Positions 40,281-48,942 of a DNA stretch of 64,000 bases are shown here, piece by piece; positions within the stretch are counted from its first letter, which is position 1; each line of letters begins with the position of its first letter. The DNA lies in assembly GCA_900318995.1 (NCBI GenBank), contig ONMR01000009.1:1-64000 (forward strand). Direction: 5' to 3'. This DNA comes from an uncultured Prevotellaceae bacterium (lineage in GTDB: Bacteria > Bacteroidota > Bacteroidia > Bacteroidales > Bacteroidaceae). The position numbers and the translations under genes were made by a program. The notes under the pieces are model-generated. The model did not search any database, was not told the DNA's origin, and saw only the letters and a list, made by a program, of their open reading frames with translations.

Positions 40281-41767
40281 TGAGATACATTATAACAATT
40301 GACCAGCGTACGTCATCATCAAAAGCGCTGCTGTTTGATGAGAAATTCAATATTATTGACCACAAGATAATCCCGCATCGGGTAAATCATCCCAAAGCTG
40401 ACTGGGTGGAGGCTGATGCCGAGGAGATATATGCAAATACCGTTGCCGCACTCAAGCAACTGAATCTGCCCGATGAAAGTGACGCCACATTCTCAGTCTC
40501 TATAGTCAATCAGCGTGAGACTGTGGTTGTTTGGGATAAGAACACCGGAAAGCCCGTATATCCTGCAGTGATGTGGCAGTGCCGCCGCGGAGCCGCCTTC
40601 TGTCAGGAACTCATTGACAAGGGTTATGAGACAACCATAAAGGAGCATACCGGACTTATTCCCGACACATATTTTTCGGGCAGTGGAGTAAAGTGGATCC
40701 TGGACAATATCAAGAGCGTAAGGGAGCGTGCGGAGCGCGGCGATATACTGATGGGAACGATCGACACCTGGCTCATCTGGAAACTTACCGGCGGCAAGGT
40801 GCATGTAACGGACTATTCGAATGCATCACGAACACTTCTGTTCAATATAAATACCTTGGAGTGGGATCCCGATATCCTGAGGGTGTTTACCATTCCCGCA
40901 TCCATGATGCCCGAGGTGAAACCGTCGGACAGCGTGTTCGGAGAGACGGATATAGAAGGCTTTCTGCCTGCTCCCGTACAGATTGCCGGCGTGCTTGGCA
41001 ACTCACACGGTGCTCTGGTAGGCCAGTTGTGCTTTGAGCCGGGCGAGGGCAAGACCACTTACGGTACAGGCTCATCGGTCATGTTCAATGTGGGCGAGAG
41101 CCCGGTTCCGGCTCCGAACGGAATGGTTTGTTCGGTGGGCTTCTCCCTGTTTGACCATACATATTATGTGCTTGAGGGACATGTTCACTCATCGGGCGCA
41201 GTCCTGGATTGGATTACCGATAATCTTCGTCTGGTTGATTCTATAGAAGATACACAGTCACTTGCACTTAGCGTGCCTGATAACGGAGGTGTCTATTTTG
41301 TGCCTGCGTTTGGCGGGCTGGGCTCACCCTGGTGGGTACCCGATGCCAAGGCTATGATATGCGGTCTTACCATGCAGGCTACAAAGGCGCATGTGGTAAG
41401 GGCTGCATTGGAGTCTATCGCTTATCAGGTAGCCGATGTGGTTGAACTGGCCAAACGGGATATCAAGACACAACTCATGGAGTTGTCAATTGACGGCGAA
41501 TCGGCCAAGAATGATTTCCTGATGCAGTTCCAGGCCGATATTCTGGGATTCCCGGTCAAAAGGTTGGGACTGGAGGAGGCATCCGGTCTGGGATCGGCAA
41601 TACTCAACTGCTGCGCCTGCGGAATATTTACATCGATAGAACAGATAAAGGAGGTGCGCAAGATCAGTGAGATATGCCTGCCCGCCATGAAGGAGGAGGA
41701 CAGGATCCGCAACCGTCAGGGTTGGCTGCAGAGTGTTCACACCGTGATGTTGAGCGCAAAACACTGA
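40280..41767 (+). CDS. Glycerol-kinase-like FGGY-family protein with altered active site
   Basis: A 495-residue FGGY carbohydrate kinase closest in pattern to glycerol kinase: IDQRTSSSKALLFD (GlpK: DQGTTSSRA), IVNQRETVVVWD (the Arg-Glu pair that binds glycerol, R79/E80), YFSGSGVKWILDN, GTIDTWLIWKLTGG, KTTYGTGSSVMFN and GGLGSPWW. The catalytic base of GlpK is the Asp of AGDQQAAL. Here the segment reads GVLGNSHGALVGQ, with Asn at position 241 (codon AAC). The phosphate-loop GT is changed to RT. It may be inactive, regulatory, or a kinase for another substrate. It overlaps the transglycosylase stop by one base. Confidence 0.82.
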   Translation: MRYIITIDQRTSSSKALLFDEKFNIIDHKIIPHRVNHPKADWVEADAEEIYANTVAALKQLNLPDESDATFSVSIVNQRETVVVWDKNTGKPVYPAVMWQCRRGAAFCQELIDKGYETTIKEHTGLIPDTYFSGSGVKWILDNIKSVRERAERGDILMGTIDTWLIWKLTGGKVHVTDYSNASRTLLFNINTLEWDPDILRVFTIPASMMPEVKPSDSVFGETDIEGFLPAPVQIAGVLGNSHGALVGQLCFEPGEGKTTYGTGSSVMFNVGESPVPAPNGMVCSVGFSLFDHTYYVLEGHVHSSGAVLDWITDNLRLVDSIEDTQSLALSVPDNGGVYFVPAFGGLGSPWWVPDAKAMICGLTMQATKAHVVRAALESIAYQVADVVELAKRDIKTQLMELSIDGESAKNDFLMQFQADILGFPVKRLGLEEASGLGSAILNCCACGIFTSIEQIKEVRKISEICLPAMKEEDRIRNRQGWLQSVHTVMLSAKH

Positions 41768-41833
41768 GCCTGGATGGTGTTTCCATCGCTCATTGTCCAA
41801 TACTCATATCACTGTTCCTGAAAAAACTGGAAT

Positions 41834-42298
41834 TCAAACCAAGAAGGCTCTTGCAATAGCTTTCTTGTCTTCGTTGTCCTTGATGGACTGACGCTTATCA
41901 AACTCATGCTTTCCCTTGGCCAGGGCTATGACCAGCTTGGCCAGACCCTTGTCTCCGATAAAGAGGCGGGTGGGGACTATGGTGTATCCGGGGTTCTTGC
42001 TGTCTGAGGCAAGTTTGCGGAGCTCTTTCCTGGTTAACAGCAGCTTGCGGTCACGCTTGGCCTCATGGTTGTTGTATGAGCCGTAGAAATATTGGGCCAC
42101 ATGCATGCCTTTGACCCATAGCTCTCCGTTTATGAATGTGCAGTAGGTGTCGGCCAGACTGGCTTTGGAGTCACGTATGGATTTGATTTCCGTTCCGGTG
42201 AGCACAATGCCGGCTGTATACGTGTCTATCAACTCGTAGTCAAATGTGGCACGCTTGTTCTTTATGTTGACGCTTTTTGAAGCTGCGCGTTTGGCCAT
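41834..42298 (-). CDS. smpB: SsrA-binding protein
   Basis: A 154-residue SmpB, the tmRNA partner for ribosome rescue. [72 protein letters not shown] and [37 protein letters not shown] are all conserved, including the C-terminal tail that enters the mRNA channel. It begins 6 bp after the stop of the NigD-like lipoprotein gene. No tmRNA gene is recognised in the window. Confidence 0.95.
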   Translation of the reverse strand: MAKRAASKSVNIKNKRATFDYELIDTYTAGIVLTGTEIKSIRDSKASLADTYCTFINGELWVKGMHVAQYFYGSYNNHEAKRDRKLLLTRKELRKLASDSKNPGYTIVPTRLFIGDKGLAKLVIALAKGKHEFDKRQSIKDNEDKKAIARAFLV

Positions 42299-42304
42299 CG
42301 GTGA

Positions 42305-43123
42305 TCAGAAATCAAACGGTATGGGGACCGACAACTGGGCTTTGGGGATTACAAAGTATTTTCTCTCTTTCACTCCGTTGGCTGTCATGCACTTGTCACG
42401 CAGGGTATCGGCCGAGAACAACTGGACAGTAATGGTGTCCTGCTTGAGTGCAGCCAGCAGGTTGTAGAGGCTGTCGCGATATGCCATCTCTGCAGCATCG
42501 CCTACCGAATCCCTCAAAGAGGAGATGTCAAAGCACAGAAGTGACTGGCTGTTGATTACCGTGGATATGGTGTCAGGGATATCGGCATACATCTGGAGTG
42601 AGAGCGTATCGTGCCTTACAGCCGTCGGATAGAGATGGAAAATGGCCTCCTTGTCCTCTGAAGAGACAGTATATGAAGGGGTTACGTTTACCAGATGTCC
42701 CTGTGACCAGATCTTGGGGTACTTGGTGTTGCCCAGGAACAATACATCAAACTGGTACTTGTAGTTGAGTGAGTCCGACGGGCGTGACTCGGCCAGAGGG
42801 GTGACGGGGAATTTGGCAATCTCATTGAGAGTGAGCTTGTTGTTGAATATGTTACCGGTGGCATTGAGGGTTATTCCGGCGATGACGCGGTCTCCGTGGC
42901 TTACACCGAAATACTCCATGTCTTCAGGGGTCTCGAAATTGCTGAAGTAATATCTTTCATTTGTATAGTCTATCAGAAGTGTTGCCTTGCCCTGATAGTA
43001 ATCAACGGATGCCACACGGTAGAATTTCTCTGTGTATTTGGTGGGCTCTACAGGATTACAGGAATGTAACAGGAGCGTTGTTGTGCAAACGGCAAACAAT
43101 GTACGGATGATGTTTCTGTTCAT
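42305..43123 (-). CDS. NigD-like lipoprotein
   Basis: About 272 residues from ATG 43121-43123, giving MNRNIIRTLFAVCTTTLLLHSC with the lipid-bearing Cys at 22. The first half (YRVASVDYYQGKATLLIDYTNERYYFSN; GVSHGDRVIAGITLNATG) resembles the OB-like domain of NigD-type Bacteroidetes lipoproteins and the second half is a beta-sandwich. Assignment is by pattern and only moderately sure. The longer frame up to 43234 lacks a signal peptide. It lies directly upstream of smpB on the same strand. Confidence 0.65.
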   Translation of the reverse strand: MNRNIIRTLFAVCTTTLLLHSCNPVEPTKYTEKFYRVASVDYYQGKATLLIDYTNERYYFSNFETPEDMEYFGVSHGDRVIAGITLNATGNIFNNKLTLNEIAKFPVTPLAESRPSDSLNYKYQFDVLFLGNTKYPKIWSQGHLVNVTPSYTVSSEDKEAIFHLYPTAVRHDTLSLQMYADIPDTISTVINSQSLLCFDISSLRDSVGDAAEMAYRDSLYNLLAALKQDTITVQLFSADTLRDKCMTANGVKERKYFVIPKAQLSVPIPFDF

Positions 43124-43152
43124 AGTTGTTCGGTTTAGTGACGATTCGGTTG

Positions 43153-43160
43153 CAAATTTA
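43153..43160 (-). promoter_or_regulatory. -7 box for the NigD-like/smpB operon
   Basis: TAAATTTG on the minus strand, 29 bp before ATG 43123. The -33 element is not clear. Confidence 0.4.
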
Positions 43161-43253
43161 TTAAAGATAACATTAGTTCTACTCATAGAAATTGAAAAAA
43201 AGAGTAAATTCGCGGCTGATAAGAAAATCATCATAAAAAACCATATTCCATTT

Positions 43254-43955
43254 ATGATTTACTCAAAAGAAGTTGAAAACATGTGCGTGGTCCAGAAAGG
43301 TCCTCAGCACGGTCCCGCTCCCATCCCGGAAGAGGGTAAGTGGATCAAGGCCAAGGATATCAAGGATATCTCGGGCTATACCCACGGTATTGGTTGGTGC
43401 GCTCCCCAGCAGGGTGCATGCAAACTGTCTCTGAACATCAAGAACGGTATCATCGAGGAGGCTCTCGTTGAGACTATCGGTTGCTCAGGTATGACTCACT
43501 CAGCCGCTATGGCTGCCGAGATCCTGCAGGGCAAGACTCTGCTTGAGGCTCTGAACACTGACCTGGTATGCGACGCTATCAACACCGCCATGCGCGAGTT
43601 GTTCCTGCAGATCGTTTACGGCCGTTCACAGAGCGCTTTCTCAGAGGGTGGTCTGATTGTAGGTGCCGGTCTGGAAGACCTTGGCAAGGGTCTGCGCAGC
43701 CAGGTAGGTACCATGTACGGCACCAAGGCCAAGGGTGTCCGCTACCTTGAGATGGCCGAGGGTTATGTAAACCGCATCGCTCTGGATAAGGACGATCAGG
43801 TTTGCGGATATGAGTTCATCAACTTCGGTAAGCTCATGGATGAGATTAAGAAGGGTACCGATGCCAACGAGGCTCTGAAGAAGGTTACTTCAACCTACGG
43901 ACGCTTCAGCAAGGAGGCCGGTGCAGTTAAGATTATTGACCCCCGTAAAGAATAA
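43254..43955 (+). CDS. Iron-sulfur scaffold-like protein paired with GGGtGRT
   Basis: About 233 residues from ATG 43254 (MIYSKEVENMCVVQKGPQHG). The cysteines C11, C58 and C65 in GIGWCAPQQGACKLSLNIKNGIIEEALVETIGCSGMTHSAAMAAEILQGKTL resemble NifU/IscU-type scaffolds, with the GCSG motif. Genes of this kind are regularly annotated as Fe-S scaffold-like next to the GGGtGRT protein, whose gene begins 12 bp downstream here. Codon use is strongly biased, suggesting high expression. Cluster assembly has not been shown for this subfamily as far as I can tell from sequence. Confidence 0.78.
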   Translation: MIYSKEVENMCVVQKGPQHGPAPIPEEGKWIKAKDIKDISGYTHGIGWCAPQQGACKLSLNIKNGIIEEALVETIGCSGMTHSAAMAAEILQGKTLLEALNTDLVCDAINTAMRELFLQIVYGRSQSAFSEGGLIVGAGLEDLGKGLRSQVGTMYGTKAKGVRYLEMAEGYVNRIALDKDDQVCGYEFINFGKLMDEIKKGTDANEALKKVTSTYGRFSKEAGAVKIIDPRKE

Positions 43956-43967
43956 GGAGATACTACT

Positions 43968-44996
43968 ATGATTAGAGAAGTCAAGTTCGAATCACAGGAT
44001 CGTCGCATGAAGCAGATCCTCGCTGCTCTCAAGGAGCATGGAATCTCCTCAATTGAAGAGGCTAACAAGATTTGTGACAGCTACGGCATTGATCCTTACA
44101 AGGCTTGTGAGGAGACTCAGCCTATCTGCTTTGAGAACGCCAAGTGGGCTTACGTAGTAGGTTGCGCCATCGCTCTCAAGGAGGGTGAGAAGACTGGTGA
44201 CAAGAGTGCTGTCAAGGCTGCCGAGAACATCGGTATCGGCCTTCAGAGTTTCTGCATTCCCGGTTCTGTAGCCGATGACCGTAAGGTTGGTCTTGGCCAC
44301 GGTAACCTGGCTGCCCGTCTGCTCTCAGAGAAGACACAGTGCTTTGCATTCCTGGCCGGTCACGAGAGCTTCGCTGCCGCCGAGGGTGCCATCAAGATTG
44401 CCGCCAAGGCCGATAAGGTTCGCAAGCAGCCCCTGCGCGTTATCCTGAACGGTCTGGGCAAGGATGCCGCACAGATCATAAGCCGCATAAACGGTTTCAC
44501 ATACGTTCAGACCAAGTTTGACTACTATACAGGCAAACTCAAGGTTGTTAAGACTATTCCTTATAGCGACGGTCCCCGCGCCAAGGTTAAGTGCTACGGT
44601 GCCGACGATGTCCGTGAGGGCGTAGCCATCATGTGGAAGGAGGGTGTTGACGTATCAATCACTGGTAACTCAACCAACCCCACACGTTTCCAGCACCCCG
44701 TTGCAGGTACTTACAAGAAGGAGCGTGTCCTGGCCGGCAAGCCTTATTTCTCAGTAGCTTCAGGTGGTGGTACAGGCCGTACCCTGCATCCCGATAACAT
44801 GGCCGCAGGTCCCGCATCTTACGGTATGACCGACACCATGGGTCGTATGCACTCTGACGCTCAGTTTGCAGGTTCTTCATCAGTTCCCGCACACGTTGAG
44901 ATGATGGGTTTCCTGGGCATCGGTAACAACCCGATGGTAGGTTGCTCGGTAGCCTGCGCCGTTGACGTAGCTCAGGCTCTTGCTTCAAAGAAGTAA
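43968..44996 (+). CDS. GGGtGRT family protein
   Basis: A 342-residue protein named after its motif, seen here as SVASGGGTGRTLHPDN near residue 265. Other blocks are GIDPYKACEETQPICFENAKWAYVVGCAIAL, GLGHGNLAARLL, CFAFLAGHESFAAAEGAIKIAAKA and a C-terminal GNNPMVGCSVACAVDVA with closely spaced Cys. The biochemical role is unknown. It is co-transcribed with the scaffold-like gene and the same strong codon bias holds. A strong terminator shared with the convergent tilS follows. Confidence 0.9.
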   Translation: MIREVKFESQDRRMKQILAALKEHGISSIEEANKICDSYGIDPYKACEETQPICFENAKWAYVVGCAIALKEGEKTGDKSAVKAAENIGIGLQSFCIPGSVADDRKVGLGHGNLAARLLSEKTQCFAFLAGHESFAAAEGAIKIAAKADKVRKQPLRVILNGLGKDAAQIISRINGFTYVQTKFDYYTGKLKVVKTIPYSDGPRAKVKCYGADDVREGVAIMWKEGVDVSITGNSTNPTRFQHPVAGTYKKERVLAGKPYFSVASGGGTGRTLHPDNMAAGPASYGMTDTMGRMHSDAQFAGSSSVPAHVEMMGFLGIGNNPMVGCSVACAVDVAQALASKK

Positions 44997-45013
44997 TCAG
45001 AACGTTACCCGAT

Positions 45014-45052
45014 AAAACAGCGCATTAGGATTTTTCCTGATGCGCTGTTTTT
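45014..45052. terminator. Bidirectional terminator between GGGtGRT and tilS
   Basis: AAAACAGCGCATTAGGA (45014-45030) and TCCTGATGCGCTGTTTTT (45035-45052); it reaches the tilS stop codon. Confidence 0.9.
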
Positions 45053-46388
45053 ATTGGATGGTGAGTATCAGTCGGACGGTTGTGCTGTCTGTGACGCGGT
45101 AGCGGTTGTCTGTGCGTCGGCCAAGTATCCAGATTATGTCACGGCCCGATGTGACTACAAGCTGCTGTCGGCGCTCTGCATGTGAGACTTTACAATCCGT
45201 GAGGTAGTCGCTGACCAGCTTGCGGCCTTTCATACCGAAGGGAATGAAAGAGTCTCCGTCCTGCCAAAGCCTGATCTCCAGCGGCCCATGTATCAGTGCA
45301 GCGTCAAAAGTGGCCGTACCGGGGTCTTTGGAAATGTCAGTTCCGGTGATGGCGGAGGATACGGATAGTTTCCTGCCATCGGGCAACGTTATTCCGGAGC
45401 CGGGTTCAGTGTTCAGGGTGGCGGGCTGAAAAGCTTCACGGCTTAAAGGTGAAACCGTAAGACAGTCACGCTCTTTGGTTATCCGGTGTGTGGACGAGAG
45501 GAATGTGATGCCCGGCCGGGAATCGAGAGATGATGCAACTGATGTTATCTGCGCGTCATTGAATCCTAATGGTGACAGGATCTCAAAGAGAAGCCCGCCT
45601 GCCGAAGGTGACTGCCTGAGCCGGCCGATATCTATGGAGATGATGTCAGCATCACGGCTTACCGTATCGTTCATGGACCTGTCAACAGACTCGATATAGA
45701 AGGGATATGCCTGTTGGAGGTGATGAATGGTATCGGCAATGGAGGCATCGGCTCCGGGATTGATGGAGCGCATCAGAGGCAGCAGCTCCAGACGTATCTT
45801 ATTACGGGTGAAATCAGTTTCAAGGTTGGTACTGTCTGTCACGTAAGGCTGGTTTATCTGATGCAGCCAATCCAGGATCTCCTGTCTTGAGAGGCATAGA
45901 AGCGGGCGAACGACATAACCGTTTTTTTGCTTGATGCCGGTCAGGCCGCGCAGGCCTGTGCCGCGGATAAGGTTGAGCAGAAGTGTCTCAACCGAATCAT
46001 CACGATGGTGGGCTATACATACAGCTTCAGCACCGCATTCATTCTTGATGCGCTCAAAATCCGCATAGCGGAGCTGACGTGCAGCCATTTCGATGGATAT
46101 GCCTTGTGATGAGGCGTATTCCCGTGTGTCGTAGTGACAGACTGAAAGTTCAACATCAAGACGTTTGCACAGGTCGGTTACAAACTGCTGGTCGCGGTCA
46201 CTCTCGGCCCCGCGCAAATGGAAATTGCAATGGACGGCATGGACACGGTAGCCGAGCTGCAGCAATATAAGCAGCAGCGCAGTACTGTCAGCTCCACCGC
46301 TCACACCCGCTACAACCTTGGCTCTGTCATGCAGGAGATGGTTTTGGGAGATGTATCGGCTTACTTTTTCTTTAAGTCTGTTATCCAT
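45051..46388 (-). CDS. tilS: tRNA(Ile)-lysidine synthetase
   Basis: A 445-residue enzyme that converts C34 of tRNA-Ile(CAU) to lysidine so that AUA is read. PP-loop VVAGVSGGADSTALLL (26-41), HCNFHLRGAESDRDQQFV and CIAHHRDDSVETLLLNLIRGTGLRGLTGI are the catalytic core, and a C-terminal domain ending in RRQQLVVTSGRDIIWILGRRTDNRYRV follows. Standard length. It is 26 bp downstream of a BASS-type transporter gene on the same strand. Confidence 0.93.
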   Translation of the reverse strand: MDNRLKEKVSRYISQNHLLHDRAKVVAGVSGGADSTALLLILLQLGYRVHAVHCNFHLRGAESDRDQQFVTDLCKRLDVELSVCHYDTREYASSQGISIEMAARQLRYADFERIKNECGAEAVCIAHHRDDSVETLLLNLIRGTGLRGLTGIKQKNGYVVRPLLCLSRQEILDWLHQINQPYVTDSTNLETDFTRNKIRLELLPLMRSINPGADASIADTIHHLQQAYPFYIESVDRSMNDTVSRDADIISIDIGRLRQSPSAGGLLFEILSPLGFNDAQITSVASSLDSRPGITFLSSTHRITKERDCLTVSPLSREAFQPATLNTEPGSGITLPDGRKLSVSSAITGTDISKDPGTATFDAALIHGPLEIRLWQDGDSFIPFGMKGRKLVSDYLTDCKVSHAERRQQLVVTSGRDIIWILGRRTDNRYRVTDSTTVRLILTIQ

Positions 46389-46414
46389 TACGGTTTCAAA
46401 GGTAAGGAATTATT

Positions 46415-47398
46415 TCACCTTTGCATAGAAGTGGTCTTGTATAATTGACGTGTATTGTGGATGTTATGCCAGATGGTGTAGAAACCGCCTGCAACCGAAA
46501 CCAGCGGATTCCAGAACGTGTAACCCATCCAGATCCCGAACACGGTATTCTTCTGGCCCAACGCCTGGCTGGCTTCGACAGGACTGCCCTGCCTGCGGCC
46601 GGTAATGCGTCCGGCAGCAAACTGGATGATACAGCAGAGCATGGAAACCAGAGCCACCCCAACCAGCGTGATGAAACTGCAGCCGCTGTGTACTATGGCG
46701 CGGGTGCTCATGAGAATGGCTATAGTGAGTGATATGCTCCAGAGATAGAAAGAGAGATTCATCTTGGACGATACCCAGTCATGAAAACGGGGCATGAGCC
46801 AGCGCACTGTCCAAGCGGCAAGGCAGGGCAGAATGAGTAGCGGAAAAACCTTGGCCAGAATCCTGCTGAATGCGGTAATGAAGGTTATTCCGGCCTGGGG
46901 ATAAAGCAACGGGACCGTGAGCGGGACCAGTACTGATACAGCCAGGTTGATAATGATGGTGTAGGTTACCACCTGCGCCATATCTCCGCCAAGCTTGCCG
47001 GTCACAACTGCACAGGCTGTGGCGGTTGGGCATATCATGCAGAGCATGGCCGACTCGAACAGTATCCTGTGATGCAGAATCCAGGCTGCAATACCCGATG
47101 TGCTGTGCATGGACCATACCACTGTGAATGTCAGTGCCAGGAATGAGAGCAACTGGATGAGCAGATTCCTTGAATGCCACCGGGTGGGGTGAAGCTGTTG
47201 CGGCTCTATCCGGCTGAAACTGATGAACAGCATAAGGAACAGCAGGATGGGCTGGGCCTTGCGGCAGATAACCTCCAGTACGGGGCCTGCTGTATGTATG
47301 GATGGTACTTGCATATAGACAAGGTATGCTCCGGCTCCGGATATCATGCCTATCACAAGCATCCAGTCTTTAAGGAATCTGATGAATCTGCCTTTCAT
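46415..47398 (-). CDS. BASS-superfamily transporter 1
   Basis: A 327-residue integral membrane protein with about nine hydrophobic segments. FESAMLCMICPTATACAVVTGKLGGDMAQVVTYTIIINLAVSVLVPLTVPLL is the crossover region with the conserved proline-containing motif of bile acid:sodium symporter-like carriers, and LGQKNTVFGIWMGYTFWNPLVSVAGGFY is the second repeat's equivalent. Substrate unknown. It is the most divergent of three such transporters in the window and probably shares a transcript with tilS. Confidence 0.75.
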   Translation of the reverse strand: MKGRFIRFLKDWMLVIGMISGAGAYLVYMQVPSIHTAGPVLEVICRKAQPILLFLMLFISFSRIEPQQLHPTRWHSRNLLIQLLSFLALTFTVVWSMHSTSGIAAWILHHRILFESAMLCMICPTATACAVVTGKLGGDMAQVVTYTIIINLAVSVLVPLTVPLLYPQAGITFITAFSRILAKVFPLLILPCLAAWTVRWLMPRFHDWVSSKMNLSFYLWSISLTIAILMSTRAIVHSGCSFITLVGVALVSMLCCIIQFAAGRITGRRQGSPVEASQALGQKNTVFGIWMGYTFWNPLVSVAGGFYTIWHNIHNTRQLYKTTSMQR

Positions 47399-47502
47399 AC
47401 GGGTTACAAAGATAATTATCCTGAACGTATCAAAAATGCGTCAGATATACTTTTTGTTTAGGATTTCCGTTTTAACTTAGCGCACCGAATCAGCGTCAGC
47501 GT

Positions 47503-48921
47503 ATGAGACCGTTAATTAAAATCCTTTCTGTACTGGCTATCCCGGCACTCCTCTCCTGTCAGGATGAGTGGATTTTCAGCGCTGACAGCAGGTATTCACT
47601 TGCTTTCTCGGCCGATACGGTCAAAATGGACACTGTCTTTACCGGAATTGCATCGGCATCGGCCGGTTTCATGGTCTACAATCCTAATGATGTGGGATTG
47701 CGGTTGGATGCCGTAATGGGCGGCGGTACGGCCAGCCCGTTCCGCATGAACCTGGACGGGGAAGGCGGTGCTGCGATAACCGGACTGGAAATACCGGCCG
47801 GTGACAGCCTTTTCTGTTTTGTTTCGGTGAATATCCCGTCTACTGATGATCCGTCGCTATTCCATGCGTTTGATTCTATAAGGTTTGTGATGGAAAGCGG
47901 CAATGTGCAGTGTGTCAGGCTCTCTGCTTTCGGACAGAATGCCGTCCGGATCAGGGGGCGGAGGATAGGGAGCGATACGGTCCTGACTGCCCGTCTGCCG
48001 TACATCATCTATGATAGCCTGAGCGTTGCCCCGGGTGCTACACTGACATTGCAGCCGGGTGTACAGTTCTATTTTCACCGCGGTGCCGTGTTGGACATCC
48101 AGGGCAGGATCATAGCCCGTGGTTCGGCCGACAGTATGATAGTGATGCGGGGAGACCGTCTGGACAATATGGTGGCAGGATTGCCCTATGACCTGCTGAG
48201 CGGAGAGTGGGGCGGAGTATTACTGGGAAGCAACAGCTACGGCAATGTGATGTCCTACTGTGATATACATGGCGGAGAATGGGGTATCAAGGCCGACAGC
48301 GCCGGAATGGAGGATACCAAGCTGAGTATGAGTTCATCAATCATACACAATGTAAACGGCAATTGTCTGGAAACTACCGGATGCAGGGTGTATATTGCGA
48401 ATTCGCAGATAACCAACGGCGGACATGGCTGCGTTGACATGGCGGGCGGCGTTTCGGAATTTACTTTCTGCACGATAGCCGCTTTTTCGCTCTGGCACCT
48501 GGCCGATCAGGCCGTCCGGCTGTCTGACAGCAGGGCAGGCAGCAGTTTTCCGCTGGAAGGCGCCACTTTCAGGAACTGTATAATAACCGGGCGTCATTCA
48601 TCGGAATTCGTGGTGGATGTGGCTGATTCCATACGCGAGACGGCAGCTTACAGCGTCAGCAATTCGCTCCTGATGGTACGTGATACGGCCGATGTCAGAT
48701 TCAGTGGAGTGGAGTTTGAAAACACCCGGAACAAGGCGTACGGCGCATCCAATTTTGTAAACAATACATTGAGCGGTTATGCTTCTGTATTTGCGTTGGA
48801 CTCACTCTCAACCGCCCGCGGGATTGCCGATTCACTGTCAGTGGTATGGCCTGCCGACCTGAGCGGTGTGCCCAGACCGCCGTCGGGGGCAGATGCCGGC
48901 TGTTATCAGTATAAACCATAG
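47503..48921 (+). CDS. Lipoprotein with right-handed beta-helix
   Basis: A 472-residue lipoprotein (lipobox ALLSC, Cys 19). The first 150 residues (DTVKMDTVFTGIASASAGFMVYNPNDVGLRLDAV) form an immunoglobulin-like beta domain. From about 165 to 400 short repeating turns (GRIIARGSADSMIVMRGDR, GEWGGVLLGSNSYGNVMSYCDIHGGEWGIKADS, IHNVNGNCLETTGCRVYIANSQITNGGHGCVDM) indicate a parallel beta-helix as in pectate-lyase-like proteins. No catalytic set is evident. A C-terminal DAGCYQY resembles endings of surface beta-helix proteins. It is followed 21 bp later by a secreted phosphodiesterase-fold protein. Confidence 0.75.
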   Translation: MRPLIKILSVLAIPALLSCQDEWIFSADSRYSLAFSADTVKMDTVFTGIASASAGFMVYNPNDVGLRLDAVMGGGTASPFRMNLDGEGGAAITGLEIPAGDSLFCFVSVNIPSTDDPSLFHAFDSIRFVMESGNVQCVRLSAFGQNAVRIRGRRIGSDTVLTARLPYIIYDSLSVAPGATLTLQPGVQFYFHRGAVLDIQGRIIARGSADSMIVMRGDRLDNMVAGLPYDLLSGEWGGVLLGSNSYGNVMSYCDIHGGEWGIKADSAGMEDTKLSMSSSIIHNVNGNCLETTGCRVYIANSQITNGGHGCVDMAGGVSEFTFCTIAAFSLWHLADQAVRLSDSRAGSSFPLEGATFRNCIITGRHSSEFVVDVADSIRETAAYSVSNSLLMVRDTADVRFSGVEFENTRNKAYGASNFVNNTLSGYASVFALDSLSTARGIADSLSVVWPADLSGVPRPPSGADAGCYQYKP

Positions 48922-48942
48922 AAAACCCTTTTGATATTATCA

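Noticed and set aside
41768..41833. tmRNA gene near smpB
   Set aside because: The interval is too short and no alanyl-acceptor structure or tag frame is visible.
43032..43253. Extension of the scaffold-like protein upstream of 43254
   Set aside because: It overlaps the divergent NigD-like gene and its promoter and has no matching sequence; MIYSKEVENMCVVQKGPQHG is the natural start.
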